The notes under the pieces: model-generated
The model's database searches: none
What the model was told of the DNA's origin: nothing
The model's input: the letters and a program-made list of their open reading frames with translations, nothing else
From: Actinomycetota bacterium
GTDB taxonomy: Bacteria; Actinomycetota; Actinomycetes; S36-B12
Assembly (NCBI GenBank): GCA_016717115.1
Contig: JADKGE010000003.1
Coordinates: 310,001-374,000 of the forward strand
DNA: 64,000 nt
Reading direction: 5' to 3'
Shown here: one piece after another, positions 34,225-43,245 of the stretch
Numbering within the stretch: the first letter of the stretch is position 1
Layout of the letters: each line of letters begins with the position of its first letter
Translations under genes and position numbers: made by a program

Positions 34225-34240
34225 ATTGACACCCGTCAAT
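34225..34240. promoter_or_regulatory. ArsR operator
   Basis: ATTGAC (34225-34230) and GTCAAT (34235-34240) form a perfect inverted repeat with a 4-base centre between arsR and arsI, the usual ArsR site. A TATATT -10 for arsR (34238-34243, minus strand) overlaps its edge. Confidence 0.75.
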
Positions 34241-34289
34241 ATAGCCGCGAGACTGTCAGATAGACAAGCATCAATAAAGGGAGTCAGCC

Positions 34290-34739
34290 ATGTCACGCGT
34301 CCAACTCGCCCTCAACGTGTCCGACCTCGAGGCGTCCATCGCGTTCTACTCCACCTTGTTCCAGGTCGAGCCCCACAAGCGCCGCAAGGGCTATGCGAAC
34401 TTCGCGATCGCCGACCCGCCACTGAAACTCGTCCTCATCGAGGTGCCGGCGGACCAGCGTGGCGCGGGCACCGTGAGTGCGCTGAACCACCTCGGCATCG
34501 AGGTGGACGCCGCCGAGACCGTCGATGTCGAGGCGCGCCGTCTCCAGGCGGCCGGACTCGTCGCGCTGGAGGAGAAGGACACGACCTGCTGCTACGCCCT
34601 CCAGGACAAGGTATGGGTCGATGATCCGGCCGGTGCGCCGTGGGAGGTCTACACGGTGAAGGACGACAACCCTGTTCTCGTCGTCGCCGAGGAAGCCGCC
34701 TGCTGCGTCGCCGTGCCCTCGTCTGGCTCCTGCTGCTAG
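34290..34739 (+). CDS. arsI: ArsI/CadI family C-As lyase (VOC dioxygenase)
   Basis: 149 aa vicinal-oxygen-chelate protein. ArsI enzymes cleave the C-As bond of trivalent organoarsenicals. The vicinal Cys pair for arsenic is C100-C101 (DTTCCYALQDKVWV), and likely iron ligands are Q5, H67 (NHLGIEV) and E119 (PWEVYT), matching the family pattern. A C-terminal Cys-rich tail (CCVAV...SCC) is also typical. It is followed 4 nt later by acr3 and is divergent from arsR, so it belongs to an arsenic-inducible operon. Confidence 0.9.
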   Translation: MSRVQLALNVSDLEASIAFYSTLFQVEPHKRRKGYANFAIADPPLKLVLIEVPADQRGAGTVSALNHLGIEVDAAETVDVEARRLQAAGLVALEEKDTTCCYALQDKVWVDDPAGAPWEVYTVKDDNPVLVVAEEAACCVAVPSSGSCC

Positions 34740-34743
34740 GGCG

Positions 34744-35856
34744 ATGACCATCCCTGCGTCGTCCCCGTCCGCCCGGGCGGACGAGGAGGCCGTCCTTCGG
34801 CGCCTGTCCGTGCTCGACCGGTTCCTCCCGCTGTGGATCCTCGCGGCGATGGCGGCCGGCCTGCTCATTGGGCGCTACCTGCCCGGTGTGCAGACCGGAC
34901 TCGACGCGGTCAAGGTCGGACAGACGTCGCTGCCGATCGCCCTGGGCCTGCTGCTGATGATGTACCCGGTGCTGGCCAAGGTGAAGTACGAGGACATGGG
35001 CCACGTCACCGGCGATCGCCGGCTCCTGTGGCTGTCGATCGTCCTCAACTGGGTGATCGGCCCGGCGCTGATGTTCACCCTGGCCTGGGTCTTCCTGCCG
35101 GACCAGCCGGCCTTCCGCACCGGACTGATCGTCATCGGACTGGCTCGATGCATCGCCATGGTGCTCATCTGGAACGACCTCGCGTGCGGCGACGGCGAGG
35201 CCGCCGTCCTCCTGGTGGCGATCAACTCGCTCTTCCAGATCGTCGCCTACGCCCTGCTGGGCACCTTCTACCTGACGATCCTGCCCGGGTGGCTGGGCCT
35301 GGACACCCAGGACGTCACGTTCTCCACCTGGGAGATCACCAAGGCGGTGCTGATCTTCCTCGGGATCCCGCTGGTGGCCGGGTACCTCACCCGCCGCATC
35401 GGTCTGCGCCGGAAGGGCCGTGACTGGTACGAGAGCAAGTTCCTGCCCCGGATCGGTCCGTTCGCGCTCTACGGGCTGCTGTTCACCATCGTGGTCATGT
35501 TCGCGCTGCAGGGCGACGCGATCCTCAGCGACCCGCTCTCGGTCGTCCAGATCGCCATCCCCCTCCTCGTCTACTTCGCGCTCATGTGGAGCGTGTCCTT
35601 CTTCCTCGGTGTGCGGGCGCACCTGGGCTATCCCAAGACGGCCACCGTGGCCTTCACCGCGGCGGGCAACAACTTCGAACTGGCCATCGCGGTGAGCATC
35701 GGGGTGTGGGGTGTCACGTCCGGACAGGCTCTGGCCGGCGTGATCGGACCCTTGATCGAGGTGCCCGCCCTGGTGGCGCTGGTCTATGTGAGCCTGTGGC
35801 TGCGCCGTCGGATGCAATCGTCGGGTCGCTTCGACACGGCCAGAGAAGTCACCTGA
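34744..35856 (+). CDS. acr3: Arsenite efflux transporter ACR3
   Basis: 370 aa, ten membrane helices of the ACR3 family, which expels arsenite coupled to the proton gradient. The essential Cys in helix 4 is present (GLARCIAMVLIWNDLACGD, Cys about 136), as is the Glu in TAAGNNFELAIAVS near the end. The ATG lies 4 nt after the arsI stop. No arsenate reductase is in the window, so arsenate detoxification would need a gene elsewhere. The phosphate transporter genes that admit arsenate begin about 200 nt downstream. Confidence 0.94.
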   Translation: MTIPASSPSARADEEAVLRRLSVLDRFLPLWILAAMAAGLLIGRYLPGVQTGLDAVKVGQTSLPIALGLLLMMYPVLAKVKYEDMGHVTGDRRLLWLSIVLNWVIGPALMFTLAWVFLPDQPAFRTGLIVIGLARCIAMVLIWNDLACGDGEAAVLLVAINSLFQIVAYALLGTFYLTILPGWLGLDTQDVTFSTWEITKAVLIFLGIPLVAGYLTRRIGLRRKGRDWYESKFLPRIGPFALYGLLFTIVVMFALQGDAILSDPLSVVQIAIPLLVYFALMWSVSFFLGVRAHLGYPKTATVAFTAAGNNFELAIAVSIGVWGVTSGQALAGVIGPLIEVPALVALVYVSLWLRRRMQSSGRFDTAREVT

Positions 35857-35869
35857 GTCGGCACCTTTC

Positions 35870-35902
35870 GTTCATCACTTGTTCACTTATCGTTCATCTA
35901 AT
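35870..35902 (+). promoter_or_regulatory. Pho box array upstream of pit, distal
   Basis: Three consecutive 11-nt units, all starting GTTCA: GTTCATCACTT, GTTCACTTATC and GTTCATCTAAT, at 35870, 35881 and 35892. This is the PhoP binding pattern of actinobacteria. A -10 candidate (CAGAAT, 35941-35946) follows. Confidence 0.8.
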
Positions 35903-35963
35903 CGCGCCCACACAGCGCGACTCGGACCATTTCGTGCCTACAGAATGCGCAGACGACGAATCC

Positions 35964-35996
35964 GTTAGGCATTCGTTCATTCTCGGTACACCTTCG
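35964..35996 (+). promoter_or_regulatory. Pho box array upstream of pit, proximal
   Basis: Three more in-phase 11-nt units, GTTAGGCATTC, GTTCATTCTCG and GTACACCTTCG (35964, 35975, 35986). The array ends 15 nt before TAACGT (36012-36017), a -10 placed so that PhoP would occupy the missing -35 of the pit promoter. Confidence 0.65.
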
Positions 35997-36060
35997 GGTG
36001 ATATGTCGCACTAACGTTGCATTCGTTCCCGGTCGAACTTGCCTAGGAGGCACGAGGGTT

Positions 36061-37242
36061 TTGGATATTCTCTTGATCAGCGTCGTGGCGATCGTCGCGC
36101 TCGCCCTCGTGTTCGACTTCACCAACGGCTTCCATGACGCGGCCAACTCGGTCGCCACCGTCGTGGCTACCCGGGCCTTGCCGGCCAAGTGGGCCCCGGC
36201 CTTCTCGGCCTTCTTCAACTTCCTTGCGTACTTCGTCGTGGGCACCGCCGTTGCCAACACAGTCGCCAAGACGGTCAAGGGCGATTTCGTGGGAGTGGCC
36301 GTCATCTTCGCCGCAGTGTTTGCGGCCGTCGCGTGGAACTACGCCACGTGGCGGTTCGGAATGCCGTCGTCCTCCAGCCACGCCATCATCGGCGGCCTGG
36401 TGGGTGCCGGCCTTGCGGCGGGCGGGTTCAGCGCCATCGACTGGTCCAGCGTCTCGAAGGCCGGCATCGGCATCATCCTGTCGCCCGCGGTCGCTTTCGG
36501 TATCGCCTTCGTAGCCATGTACCTGGTCCTCGGCATCCAGCGACTCACCAAGCTCCACGACAACCACCCCGTCTTCAAGGGCCTTCAGCTCGTGTCCGCC
36601 GGAGCGGTCTCCTTCGGCCACGGGGCGAACGACGCCCAGAAGACGATGGGGGTCATCGCCGCTCTCCTCCTCGGTGCTGGCTACTCCGAGATCGGTGAAG
36701 ACGGGAAGACCATCGTCGTTCCCGAATGGGTGGCCCTGTCGGCCTACAGCGCCATCGCTCTCGGCACCCTGTGGGGCGGCTGGAAGATCATCGAGACGAT
36801 GGGCCTTCGCCTGACCACCCTGCACGCCAACTCGGGCCTTGCCGCCAATATCGGCGCCACGACAGCCATCTTCGGCGCCACGGCTGTGGGCATGCCCATC
36901 TCGACCACTCACGCCGCCGCCTCATCGATCGTCGGCGCGGGCGTCTCCTCCGGCAAAGGCGCGAACTGGAAGGTCGTCGGCGAGATGGTGATCGCCTGGG
37001 TCATCACGATTCCTGCCGCCGCCACCGTGGCGTTCATCATGTTCCACCTCACCCAACTGCCGACGATCCTCGCCTTCGTGGCCGTGGGCGCGGTGCTCAT
37101 CGGGTTCGGCGCCTGGGCCGTGTACGCGATGATGCACACGATCCACGCGAGCGACGTCGAGGCCGAGATCCTGCCGGAGGAAGTGCTGGCCGAGCCGGTG
37201 AGCGGACATCCGCACATCGAGGGTCACGGCCCGGTCGACTGA
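36061..37242 (+). CDS. pit: Low-affinity inorganic phosphate transporter (PiT family)
   Basis: 393 aa, about ten membrane helices of the PiT family, importing metal-phosphate with protons. Signature sequences are present in both halves: FTNGFHDAANSVATVV near the N terminus and SFGHGANDAQKTMGVI in the middle, with PSSSSHAIIGG and PISTTHAAAS in the pore region. The start is probably the TTG at 36061, 10 nt after AGGAGG; no ATG or GTG is better placed. Two Pho-box arrays precede it, so it seems to be phosphate-regulated, which is less usual for Pit than for Pst. Confidence 0.93.
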   Translation: MDILLISVVAIVALALVFDFTNGFHDAANSVATVVATRALPAKWAPAFSAFFNFLAYFVVGTAVANTVAKTVKGDFVGVAVIFAAVFAAVAWNYATWRFGMPSSSSHAIIGGLVGAGLAAGGFSAIDWSSVSKAGIGIILSPAVAFGIAFVAMYLVLGIQRLTKLHDNHPVFKGLQLVSAGAVSFGHGANDAQKTMGVIAALLLGAGYSEIGEDGKTIVVPEWVALSAYSAIALGTLWGGWKIIETMGLRLTTLHANSGLAANIGATTAIFGATAVGMPISTTHAAASSIVGAGVSSGKGANWKVVGEMVIAWVITIPAAATVAFIMFHLTQLPTILAFVAVGAVLIGFGAWAVYAMMHTIHASDVEAEILPEEVLAEPVSGHPHIEGHGPVD

Positions 37243-37254
37243 TCGCGGCCCGTC

Positions 37255-37310
37255 GTTCACGGGCTGTTCACCCTGAGTTGCCGGTTGCGTTGATCAACGG
37301 TCACCTGCCG
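37255..37310 (+). promoter_or_regulatory. Pho box array upstream of pstC
   Basis: GTTCACGGGCT (37255), GTTCACCCTGA (37266), GTTGCCGGTTG (37277), then GTTGATCAACG (37289) and GTCACCTGCCG (37300) form a near-periodic 11-nt array that ends 15 nt before a -10-like AACACT (37326-37331). The ATG of pstC is 7 nt further, so the pst mRNA may be leaderless. Confidence 0.75.
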
Positions 37311-37338
37311 TCCACGCCGGAGCACAACACTCGGGGTC

Positions 37339-38301
37339 ATGGCAGACGTGGGGGCGCCCGAGCTTCGCGACCTGCAATCGGCCGCCACGTCGCACCGTGG
37401 GGATCGGGTCTTCAACCGGACCATCACGGCGGCTGCCTTCGTCGCGCTCTTGGTGCTGGCCGGCATAACGATCTTCCTCGGAGCTCAGGCCATCCCCGTA
37501 CTGCAGACGCAGGGCATGGACTTCCTCACCACGTCGATCTGGGATCCGCCCAACTACGGCATCTGGGGCATGCTCTACGGATCGCTGCTCCTGGCAGTGA
37601 TCGCCCTGGTCATCGCCGTCCCGGCGTCACTGCTGCTGTCGGTCTTCATGGTCTTCCTGGCGCCGTCGGGCGTCGCCAAGGTGCTCACCAACCTGGTCGA
37701 CCTCATGGCAGCCATCCCGAGCGTCATCCTCGGCCTGTGGGCGTTCTACGTTCTCGCTCCGGTCTCCGAGCAGTGGCAGCAGTTGCTCAACCAGTACCTG
37801 GGGTGGATCCCGATCTTCCAGAACGAGAGCGGCAACTTCAGCGGTACGCCGTTCACCGCCGGCTTCGTCCTGGCGATCATGATGATCCCGATCGTGACCT
37901 CGGTGACCCGCGAAGTGCTGGGCCGCACCCCGCCCGAGCTCATCAACGCGTCTGAAGCGCTGGGCTGCTCGTTGTGGACCATGCTCCGGTACGTCGCCCT
38001 TCCGTACGGTCGAGGTGGGCTCGTCGGCGGCGTGATGCTGGGCCTGGGTCGCGCCCTGGGCGAGACCATCGCGGTGTTCTTCGTAATCAAGATCGCCTTC
38101 GATCCGGTGAACTACTACAACATCATCGAGTCCGGGGGCGGATCGGTCGCGACGCTCATCGTCTCCAAGTTCGGTGAGGCATCCGGACCGTATGAGACCC
38201 AGCTGCTGCTCGCGGCCGGCTTCTTCCTGTTCATGGGGACCCTCGCCGTCAACGTGATCGCCAACCTCATCGTGAACCGGACGGGACGGCTCCAGTCATG
38301 A
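37339..38301 (+). CDS. pstC: Phosphate ABC transporter permease PstC
   Basis: 320 aa. Six or so membrane helices with the ABC permease loop near EALGCSLWTMLRYVALPYGRGGL and a catalytic-region match LGRALGETIAVFFVI, typical of PstC. It pairs with PstA to form the channel for phosphate. Start ATG 37339 follows AACACT by 7 nt. Its stop overlaps the pstA start (ATGA). First gene of a pstC-A-B-S-type operon with its own Pho-box promoter. Confidence 0.94.
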   Translation: MADVGAPELRDLQSAATSHRGDRVFNRTITAAAFVALLVLAGITIFLGAQAIPVLQTQGMDFLTTSIWDPPNYGIWGMLYGSLLLAVIALVIAVPASLLLSVFMVFLAPSGVAKVLTNLVDLMAAIPSVILGLWAFYVLAPVSEQWQQLLNQYLGWIPIFQNESGNFSGTPFTAGFVLAIMMIPIVTSVTREVLGRTPPELINASEALGCSLWTMLRYVALPYGRGGLVGGVMLGLGRALGETIAVFFVIKIAFDPVNYYNIIESGGGSVATLIVSKFGEASGPYETQLLLAAGFFLFMGTLAVNVIANLIVNRTGRLQS

Positions 38302-39383
38302 GTTCCACCATCACGTTCGACGCCGAGTCGCTGCCCCGGCTCGAAGAGCAGAAGCCGCAGACGCCGTGGGGCCGACGCACGTCCAGGTTCCGCACCGTCG
38401 TCATCCTCGCGGTACTCATTCCCGCGATGGTCGCGACGATGCTGTTCTGGTTCTCGGCGATCGCGGGGCCGATCATCGTGGTGGCCATCTACCTTCCCCT
38501 GCAGATCATCGCCGCCGTCCTCGCCGCGGTCGCGGTGCGCGGGACGAAGTCGGCCGGAGATGCCGTCATCATCGTGTCGGCGATCGCAGCCACGATCTTC
38601 AGCCTCATCGTGCTCGTGTCTGTGCTCTGGTCGATCGTCACGAAGGGCATGCAGGCGCTGAGCGCGGCCTTCATCTTCCAGAACAACGAGTACATCAGCC
38701 CGAGCACGCCGCTCGGGTACGGCGGCGTCGGCCACGCGATTCTGGGCACCGTGCTGATCGTGTCCATCTCGGCACTGATCGCCGTCCCGCTCGGCGTGAT
38801 GACGGCGATCTACATCACGGAGGTGCGAGGCCGAGCGGTCCCGTACGTGAGGTTCTTCGTCCAGGCCATGAGCGGCGTGCCGTCAGTCGTCGCAGGCCTG
38901 TTCATCCTCACCGTCCTGATCCTCACGGGCGTTCTCGACAACAGCGCGTTCGCGGCGGGGCTGGCCTACTCCATCCTCATGCTGCCGACCGTGGCGCGCA
39001 CCGCGGAAGAGGTTCTGAAACTGGTCCCCGACGACCTTCGGACGGGGGCCCTCGCGCTCGGCTCCACTCGGGCGCGGGTCGTGCTCAGGGTCGTCGTGCC
39101 GGCCGCCAAGACGGGCATCATCACGGCCGCCATCCTGGGCGTGGCGCGGGTCGTGGGCGAGACCGCACCCCTGCTGCTCACTGCGCTCAAGAATGACAAG
39201 ACGGTGCTCAACCCCTTCTCCGAGCCGATCAGTGCACTGCCCACCTACATCTTCACGAATGTCGCGCAGCCCTATCCCGATGCCGTGATCCGAGCATGGG
39301 GAGCCGCGCTGACCCTCATGGTCATCGTCGCGGTCCTGTTCACCCTGACCCGAATGCTCTCAACGAAGCGCCCCGGCAAGTAG
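38298..39383 (+). CDS. pstA: Phosphate ABC transporter permease PstA
   Basis: 361 aa, slightly longer than the usual 280-300 because of an N-terminal part with extra hydrophobic segments (residues 30-110). The permease core shows [31 protein letters not shown] and the coupling loop [20 protein letters not shown] with [14 protein letters not shown], which fits PstA. The ATG overlaps pstC by 4 nt. It forms the second half of the phosphate channel. Confidence 0.94.
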   Translation: MSSTITFDAESLPRLEEQKPQTPWGRRTSRFRTVVILAVLIPAMVATMLFWFSAIAGPIIVVAIYLPLQIIAAVLAAVAVRGTKSAGDAVIIVSAIAATIFSLIVLVSVLWSIVTKGMQALSAAFIFQNNEYISPSTPLGYGGVGHAILGTVLIVSISALIAVPLGVMTAIYITEVRGRAVPYVRFFVQAMSGVPSVVAGLFILTVLILTGVLDNSAFAAGLAYSILMLPTVARTAEEVLKLVPDDLRTGALALGSTRARVVLRVVVPAAKTGIITAAILGVARVVGETAPLLLTALKNDKTVLNPFSEPISALPTYIFTNVAQPYPDAVIRAWGAALTLMVIVAVLFTLTRMLSTKRPGK

Positions 39384-39396
39384 AGAGAGGGAACCT

Positions 39397-40236
39397 GTGT
39401 CCACCGCCGAGTACGAGGACGTGTCGATGATGGAAGCCGATCTGGCCATGACGGCGGCCACGTCCGCGCGCACCGAGATGGAGACGCGCGACGTGAGCGT
39501 GTGGTTCGGGAAGCGCAAGGTGCTCGAGGGTGTCAACATCGCCTTCCCGAAGAACACCGTGACCGCGCTCATCGGACCGTCAGGCTGCGGCAAGTCGACG
39601 TTCATCCGGACCCTCAACCGCCTGCATGAGCTCATCCCGACGGCGGCGCTCGCGGGCGAGGTTCTGTACGAGGGGAACGACATCTACTCGCCCGAGGTCG
39701 ATCCGGTGCACATCCGGCTCAAGATCGGCATGGTGTTCCAGAAGCCGAACCCCTTCCCGAGCATGACGATCCGCGGCAACGTGCTGTCCGGTCTCAAGCT
39801 GTCCGGGATGAAGCGACCCAACCACGACGACATCGTGGAGCAGACCCTCACCGCTGCCGGACTGTGGAACGAGGTGAAGGACCGCCTCAACAATGCGGCC
39901 GGGGACCTGTCCGGCGGTCAGCAGCAGCGCCTGGTCATCGCTCGGTCCCTCGCCGTCAACCCGAGCGTCCTGCTCATGGATGAGCCGTGCTCGGCCCTGG
40001 ACCCGGGATCGACCCTCAAGATCGAGGAGACGATCCGGGAGCTGTCTAGGGACATCACCATCATCATCGTCACCCACAACATGCAGCAGGCGGTTCGCGT
40101 TGCCGACAACACGGCGTTCTTCCTCGCCACGGACGGCAATCCAGGCCACGTGGTGGAGCAGGGCCCGACGACGGAGATCTTCGGCAACCCGCAGGACCAG
40201 CGCACGCTCGACTACGTCAACGGACGATTCGGTTAA
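39397..40236 (+). CDS. pstB: Phosphate ABC transporter ATPase PstB
   Basis: 279 aa. ABC ATPase with an N-terminal extension of about 30 residues: Walker [11 protein letters not shown]-loop VFQKPNPFP, signature [16 protein letters not shown], Walker [17 protein letters not shown], and [15 protein letters not shown]. The NPFP and CSALDP details are diagnostic of PstB. GTG start at 39397 follows pstA by 13 nt with a purine-rich GAGAGAGGGA ahead of it. Confidence 0.96.
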   Translation: MSTAEYEDVSMMEADLAMTAATSARTEMETRDVSVWFGKRKVLEGVNIAFPKNTVTALIGPSGCGKSTFIRTLNRLHELIPTAALAGEVLYEGNDIYSPEVDPVHIRLKIGMVFQKPNPFPSMTIRGNVLSGLKLSGMKRPNHDDIVEQTLTAAGLWNEVKDRLNNAAGDLSGGQQQRLVIARSLAVNPSVLLMDEPCSALDPGSTLKIEETIRELSRDITIIIVTHNMQQAVRVADNTAFFLATDGNPGHVVEQGPTTEIFGNPQDQRTLDYVNGRFG

Positions 40237-40242
40237 CCCGCT

Positions 40243-40316
40243 GTTCACCCGTACATCCACTGTTCACCCAGGCGTTGGGCCGAGGTCACGCAGGGCACAC
40301 CTGCGGGTCATCGAGG
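40243..40316 (+). promoter_or_regulatory. Pho box array upstream of pstS
   Basis: One unit GTTCACCC at 40243, then five 11-nt units in exact phase from 40262: GTTCACCCAGG, CGTTGGGCCGA, GGTCACGCAGG, GCACACCTGCG and GGTCATCGAGG. The TAGCGT -10 (40322-40327) follows closely. pstS therefore has its own PhoP-responsive promoter inside the operon, as expected for a binding protein needed in excess. Confidence 0.75.
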
Positions 40317-40365
40317 CTTCCTAGCGTGCAGGGTGTTGAACCAATCACCTACGAAGGAGAAACCA

Positions 40366-41421
40366 GTGCGTCGCACTCTTGCGATTCTGGCCAGCGCTGC
40401 GGTCGCCGTTTCGACGATCGCCCTCGCTGCCCCCGCCAACGCGGCCAACACCATCAGCGGTGGTGGAGCCTCGTTCCCCTACCCGTTCCTGTCGCAGTGT
40501 GCGGCGGACTTCAATGCCTCGCAGACGAACTTCGACATCCAGTACACGTCGACCGGATCGGGCACGGGCAAGTCCAACTTCACCAAGGGCCAGTTCGTAT
40601 ACGCCCAGACCGACAGCAAGTACTCGTCGGGTGAGCCCACGTTCGACTGGGAGTACATCCCGAACATCGGAGGAGCGATCGCCTTCCCGATCAACCTCAA
40701 GAACGCGAAGACCGGTCGTTCGCTCGGCTCCTCGATCCAGCTCAAGCAGACCACGCTCTCGAAGCTGCTGTCGGGCAACCTGACCACGTGGCGTGCCCCC
40801 GAGATCCTGAACGACAATCCGCGCATCGCGGCGGCCATCCCCAACGTCCCGGTCACCGTGGCCTACCGCTCGGGCAACTCCGGAACGTCGAACAACACGC
40901 TGCAGTACCTGAACGCGTGGGCGCCGACGATCTGGTCGAAGGTCCAGGATGACTTCTCCACGGCATTCCCCGGCGGGAAGCCGCCGGCCAGCTCGGTCTC
41001 CGGCAAGGACAACGCCGCGGTGCTCTCGCTGGTCGCCGGCAAGCCGGGCGCCATCGGGTACGTCGATCTCGGCGACGCGAAGGGCTACCCGTCGGCACGC
41101 ATCCAGAACGCCAAGGGCGAGTTCGTGGCTCCCACGTCATCCTCGGCCGGCAAGAACCTCGCCAACCAGACGAACATCGCCACGAACGGACTGGTGACGT
41201 TGAACTACAAGCTGCCGGTTTCTGGCGCGTACCCGGTGGCGATCTTCAGCTACATGCTCGTCCGCACCGACGGCAAGGGCCCCAACGGCCTGGGCGTCCG
41301 TCAGTTCGCCGACTACGTCCTGCAGAAGTGCGGCCCGTCACGCGCACCCGGGCTCGGGTACGTGGCCGTGGGCGGCGCAGTACTGGCCAAGGCCAAGACA
41401 CTCGCACTCAACATCAAGTAG
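40366..41421 (+). CDS. pstS: Phosphate-binding protein PstS
   Basis: 351 aa periplasmic-type binding protein. A Sec signal ends at APANA-ANT without a lipobox Cys, so it is probably secreted or cell-wall held rather than lipid-anchored. Phosphate ligands are in GGGASFPYP, YTSTGSGTGKSNF and YRSGNSGTSNNT, all conserved. AAGGAG lies 7 nt before the GTG. A Pho-box array and -10 sit directly upstream. It captures phosphate for the PstABC channel. Confidence 0.95.
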   Translation: MRRTLAILASAAVAVSTIALAAPANAANTISGGGASFPYPFLSQCAADFNASQTNFDIQYTSTGSGTGKSNFTKGQFVYAQTDSKYSSGEPTFDWEYIPNIGGAIAFPINLKNAKTGRSLGSSIQLKQTTLSKLLSGNLTTWRAPEILNDNPRIAAAIPNVPVTVAYRSGNSGTSNNTLQYLNAWAPTIWSKVQDDFSTAFPGGKPPASSVSGKDNAAVLSLVAGKPGAIGYVDLGDAKGYPSARIQNAKGEFVAPTSSSAGKNLANQTNIATNGLVTLNYKLPVSGAYPVAIFSYMLVRTDGKGPNGLGVRQFADYVLQKCGPSRAPGLGYVAVGGAVLAKAKTLALNIK

Positions 41422-41472
41422 TCGCACCACAGCACTGCTGAACAGAATCGACGCAGCGTAAGGATGAGGACG

Positions 41473-42648
41473 ATGCCCCGGAACAGCCTGACCACCCGGG
41501 GCGTCGTCCTCATCGCGCTTGCCGGCATCGCTCTGTCGGCTTGTACGCCGCCCCTGCCGCCCGATGTGCTCGCGGCCCAGGCCGAGACCAACATCACCTG
41601 CCAGAGCGGGACTCTCGACGTGAGCGTTCCCGAGGACTTCCTGGGCGCGATGGACGCCGTGGGCGCCGCCCTGACCAGCGTGTGTCCCGATCAGGGATTC
41701 ATCGAGTCGGTGGACAAGGCGGACGCGAAGCTCAGGATCGTCGACCATGCACCCACTGCCGAAGAGACCGCGGCGTTCACCGCCCAGGCGTGTCCCACCG
41801 GCACCGTGATCGTCGTGCCGGCCTTCGGCTACGCCGTGGCACTCGCCTACGACGTCATCGGTCTCGAGGGCCTCGTCATGACACCGCAGGCGATCGCCGG
41901 CATCCTCGACGGCACCGTCACGTCTTGGGAGGACCCGCTCATCACCGGGCCGAACGCCGATTACGACATGACGGGGCTGCCGGACATCTCGGTCCTGTAC
42001 ATAGACAAGCCGCAAGGCTCTGTCGAGGCCATGACCACCTGGCTCACCGCTGAGGACCCCGCGGCCTGGCCAGGCGGCGTCACCGACACCCTGTCCATGG
42101 GGACTGCGTTCCCGACCCAGGTGGACCTCATGGGTGAACTCACCCTGACGGAGGGAACGGTCGCGGTCATCCCAGCCTTCTCCGCGGTCAACAACGGCAT
42201 CGCGATCGCCGCCGTCCCGGTGGGGGACCTCATCATCAGCCCAGATGACACCCAACTGCTGAAGGTGGGTGTCGCGGCGACGAACGTCACGGTCGATGCC
42301 GCGGGGAACCTCCTGGCCGGCCCCGCGATCGGTGGCGTGCCGGTCGCCGGGCAGTTCGACCTGGCGTCGTCGAAGATCGTCTTGGCCGAGGGACAGCCCG
42401 TGATCGGTTGGCCCATCATGGGCATGGCCCACATGATGGTGTGCGACGATCCGGCCGACCCTCTCGCGCTGTCGGCCGCGCAGTACGTCGTGCGCCTCGC
42501 CGGTCAGGGCTCCCTGGAGACCTTCGGCGTGACGCCGCTTCCGGAGCCCATCCGGGTGCAGACGTTCACTCCTCTCAAGGTCGCTGCCAGTCTGGCGAGC
42601 GCCAACCCGCTCCCGGCGTCTGCTGGCCCCACGCCCACGTCGTCCTGA
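41473..42648 (+). CDS. Divergent PstS-like lipoprotein
   Basis: 391 aa. The signal peptide ends in a lipobox (ALSACT, Cys about 24). The middle keeps PstS-like order (VVPAFGYAVALAYDVIGLEG, GILDGTVTSWEDPLI, GLPDISVLYID) but the phosphate-binding Ser-Gly-Thr loop is replaced by KPQGSVEAMTTWL and the N-terminal GAGA-type loop is missing. It is therefore a degenerate paralogue that may bind another ligand or act as a scaffold beside PstS. Start at 41473 has AAGGA at good spacing; ATG at 41464 is also open. A strong terminator follows. Confidence 0.75.
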   Translation: MPRNSLTTRGVVLIALAGIALSACTPPLPPDVLAAQAETNITCQSGTLDVSVPEDFLGAMDAVGAALTSVCPDQGFIESVDKADAKLRIVDHAPTAEETAAFTAQACPTGTVIVVPAFGYAVALAYDVIGLEGLVMTPQAIAGILDGTVTSWEDPLITGPNADYDMTGLPDISVLYIDKPQGSVEAMTTWLTAEDPAAWPGGVTDTLSMGTAFPTQVDLMGELTLTEGTVAVIPAFSAVNNGIAIAAVPVGDLIISPDDTQLLKVGVAATNVTVDAAGNLLAGPAIGGVPVAGQFDLASSKIVLAEGQPVIGWPIMGMAHMMVCDDPADPLALSAAQYVVRLAGQGSLETFGVTPLPEPIRVQTFTPLKVAASLASANPLPASAGPTPTSS

Positions 42649-42653
42649 TCAAC

Positions 42654-42688
42654 AAGAGGCGCGCCACCCGATGGGTGGCGCGCCTCTT
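42654..42688. terminator. Strong bidirectional terminator after the pst operon
   Basis: AAGAGGCGCGCCACCC (42654-42669) and its complement GGGTGGCGCGCCTCTT (42673-42688) form a 16-bp perfect stem with a 3-nt loop. It separates the convergent pst and sqr-dsr operons. Confidence 0.95.
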
Positions 42689-42705
42689 GGTTGTCGACTG
42701 TGGCG

Positions 42706-43215
42706 TCAGATGAACAGCAGCTGCGCGCCGTCGGTCAGCTCGATGAAGTCGCTGGCATTGATGATGTCGTCGACACCGTCCCAGAGGTCTTCCTTCTTCA
42801 GGTGGTTCATGTCGACGCTCATGCGGCAGGCCCACATGTGACCACCCGACGCCTTGATGAGCTCCAGGAACTCCGGCACCTCGGGCACGTCGAGACCCGC
42901 GATGGACTTCTTCATCATCTTCGTCGCCATCGTCGTCATGCCGGGCAGCGGGGTGAGCGCCTGGGGCATGTGAGCGGCCGTGTTGCCGACGGGGGAGAAC
43001 TTCAGGTGCTCCATGTGGGACTTCGTGATCATGTCGAGGCCCCAGAACGTGAAGAACAGGTGCAGCTCGACGCCCTCGCCCAGTGCGGCGTTGCCGAGGA
43101 TGAGCCCCGGGTAGGCCATGTCGAGGTTGCCCTTGGAGCAGATGATGGCCAGCTTGCGGCCCTCGCTCGCCTCGTCATCGAACGACGGGACGATCATGTC
43201 TTGGGTTGCGGTCAT
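42706..43215 (-). CDS. DsrE/DsrF-like sulfur relay protein
   Basis: 169 aa of the DsrE/DsrF/peroxiredoxin-like family that carries persulfide sulfur. Marks: LAIICSKGNLDMAYPGLILGN at the N terminus with a candidate carrier Cys (IICSKG), HLFFTFWGLDMI and a second Cys in MWACRMSVDMN. AGGAGAAG lies before the ATG. Last gene of the sqr-dsrC-dsrE operon, so it likely accepts sulfur from the relay protein TusE/DsrC. Confidence 0.88.
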   Translation of the reverse strand: MTATQDMIVPSFDDEASEGRKLAIICSKGNLDMAYPGLILGNAALGEGVELHLFFTFWGLDMITKSHMEHLKFSPVGNTAAHMPQALTPLPGMTTMATKMMKKSIAGLDVPEVPEFLELIKASGGHMWACRMSVDMNHLKKEDLWDGVDDIINASDFIELTDGAQLLFI

Positions 43216-43245
43216 GACGTTTCTTCTCCTGGTTTCTCGAGGCCG

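Noticed and set aside
35857..36060. Possible riboswitch in the pit leader
   Set aside because: The conserved parts are DNA repeats with 11-nt phase typical of PhoP binding, not paired RNA elements.
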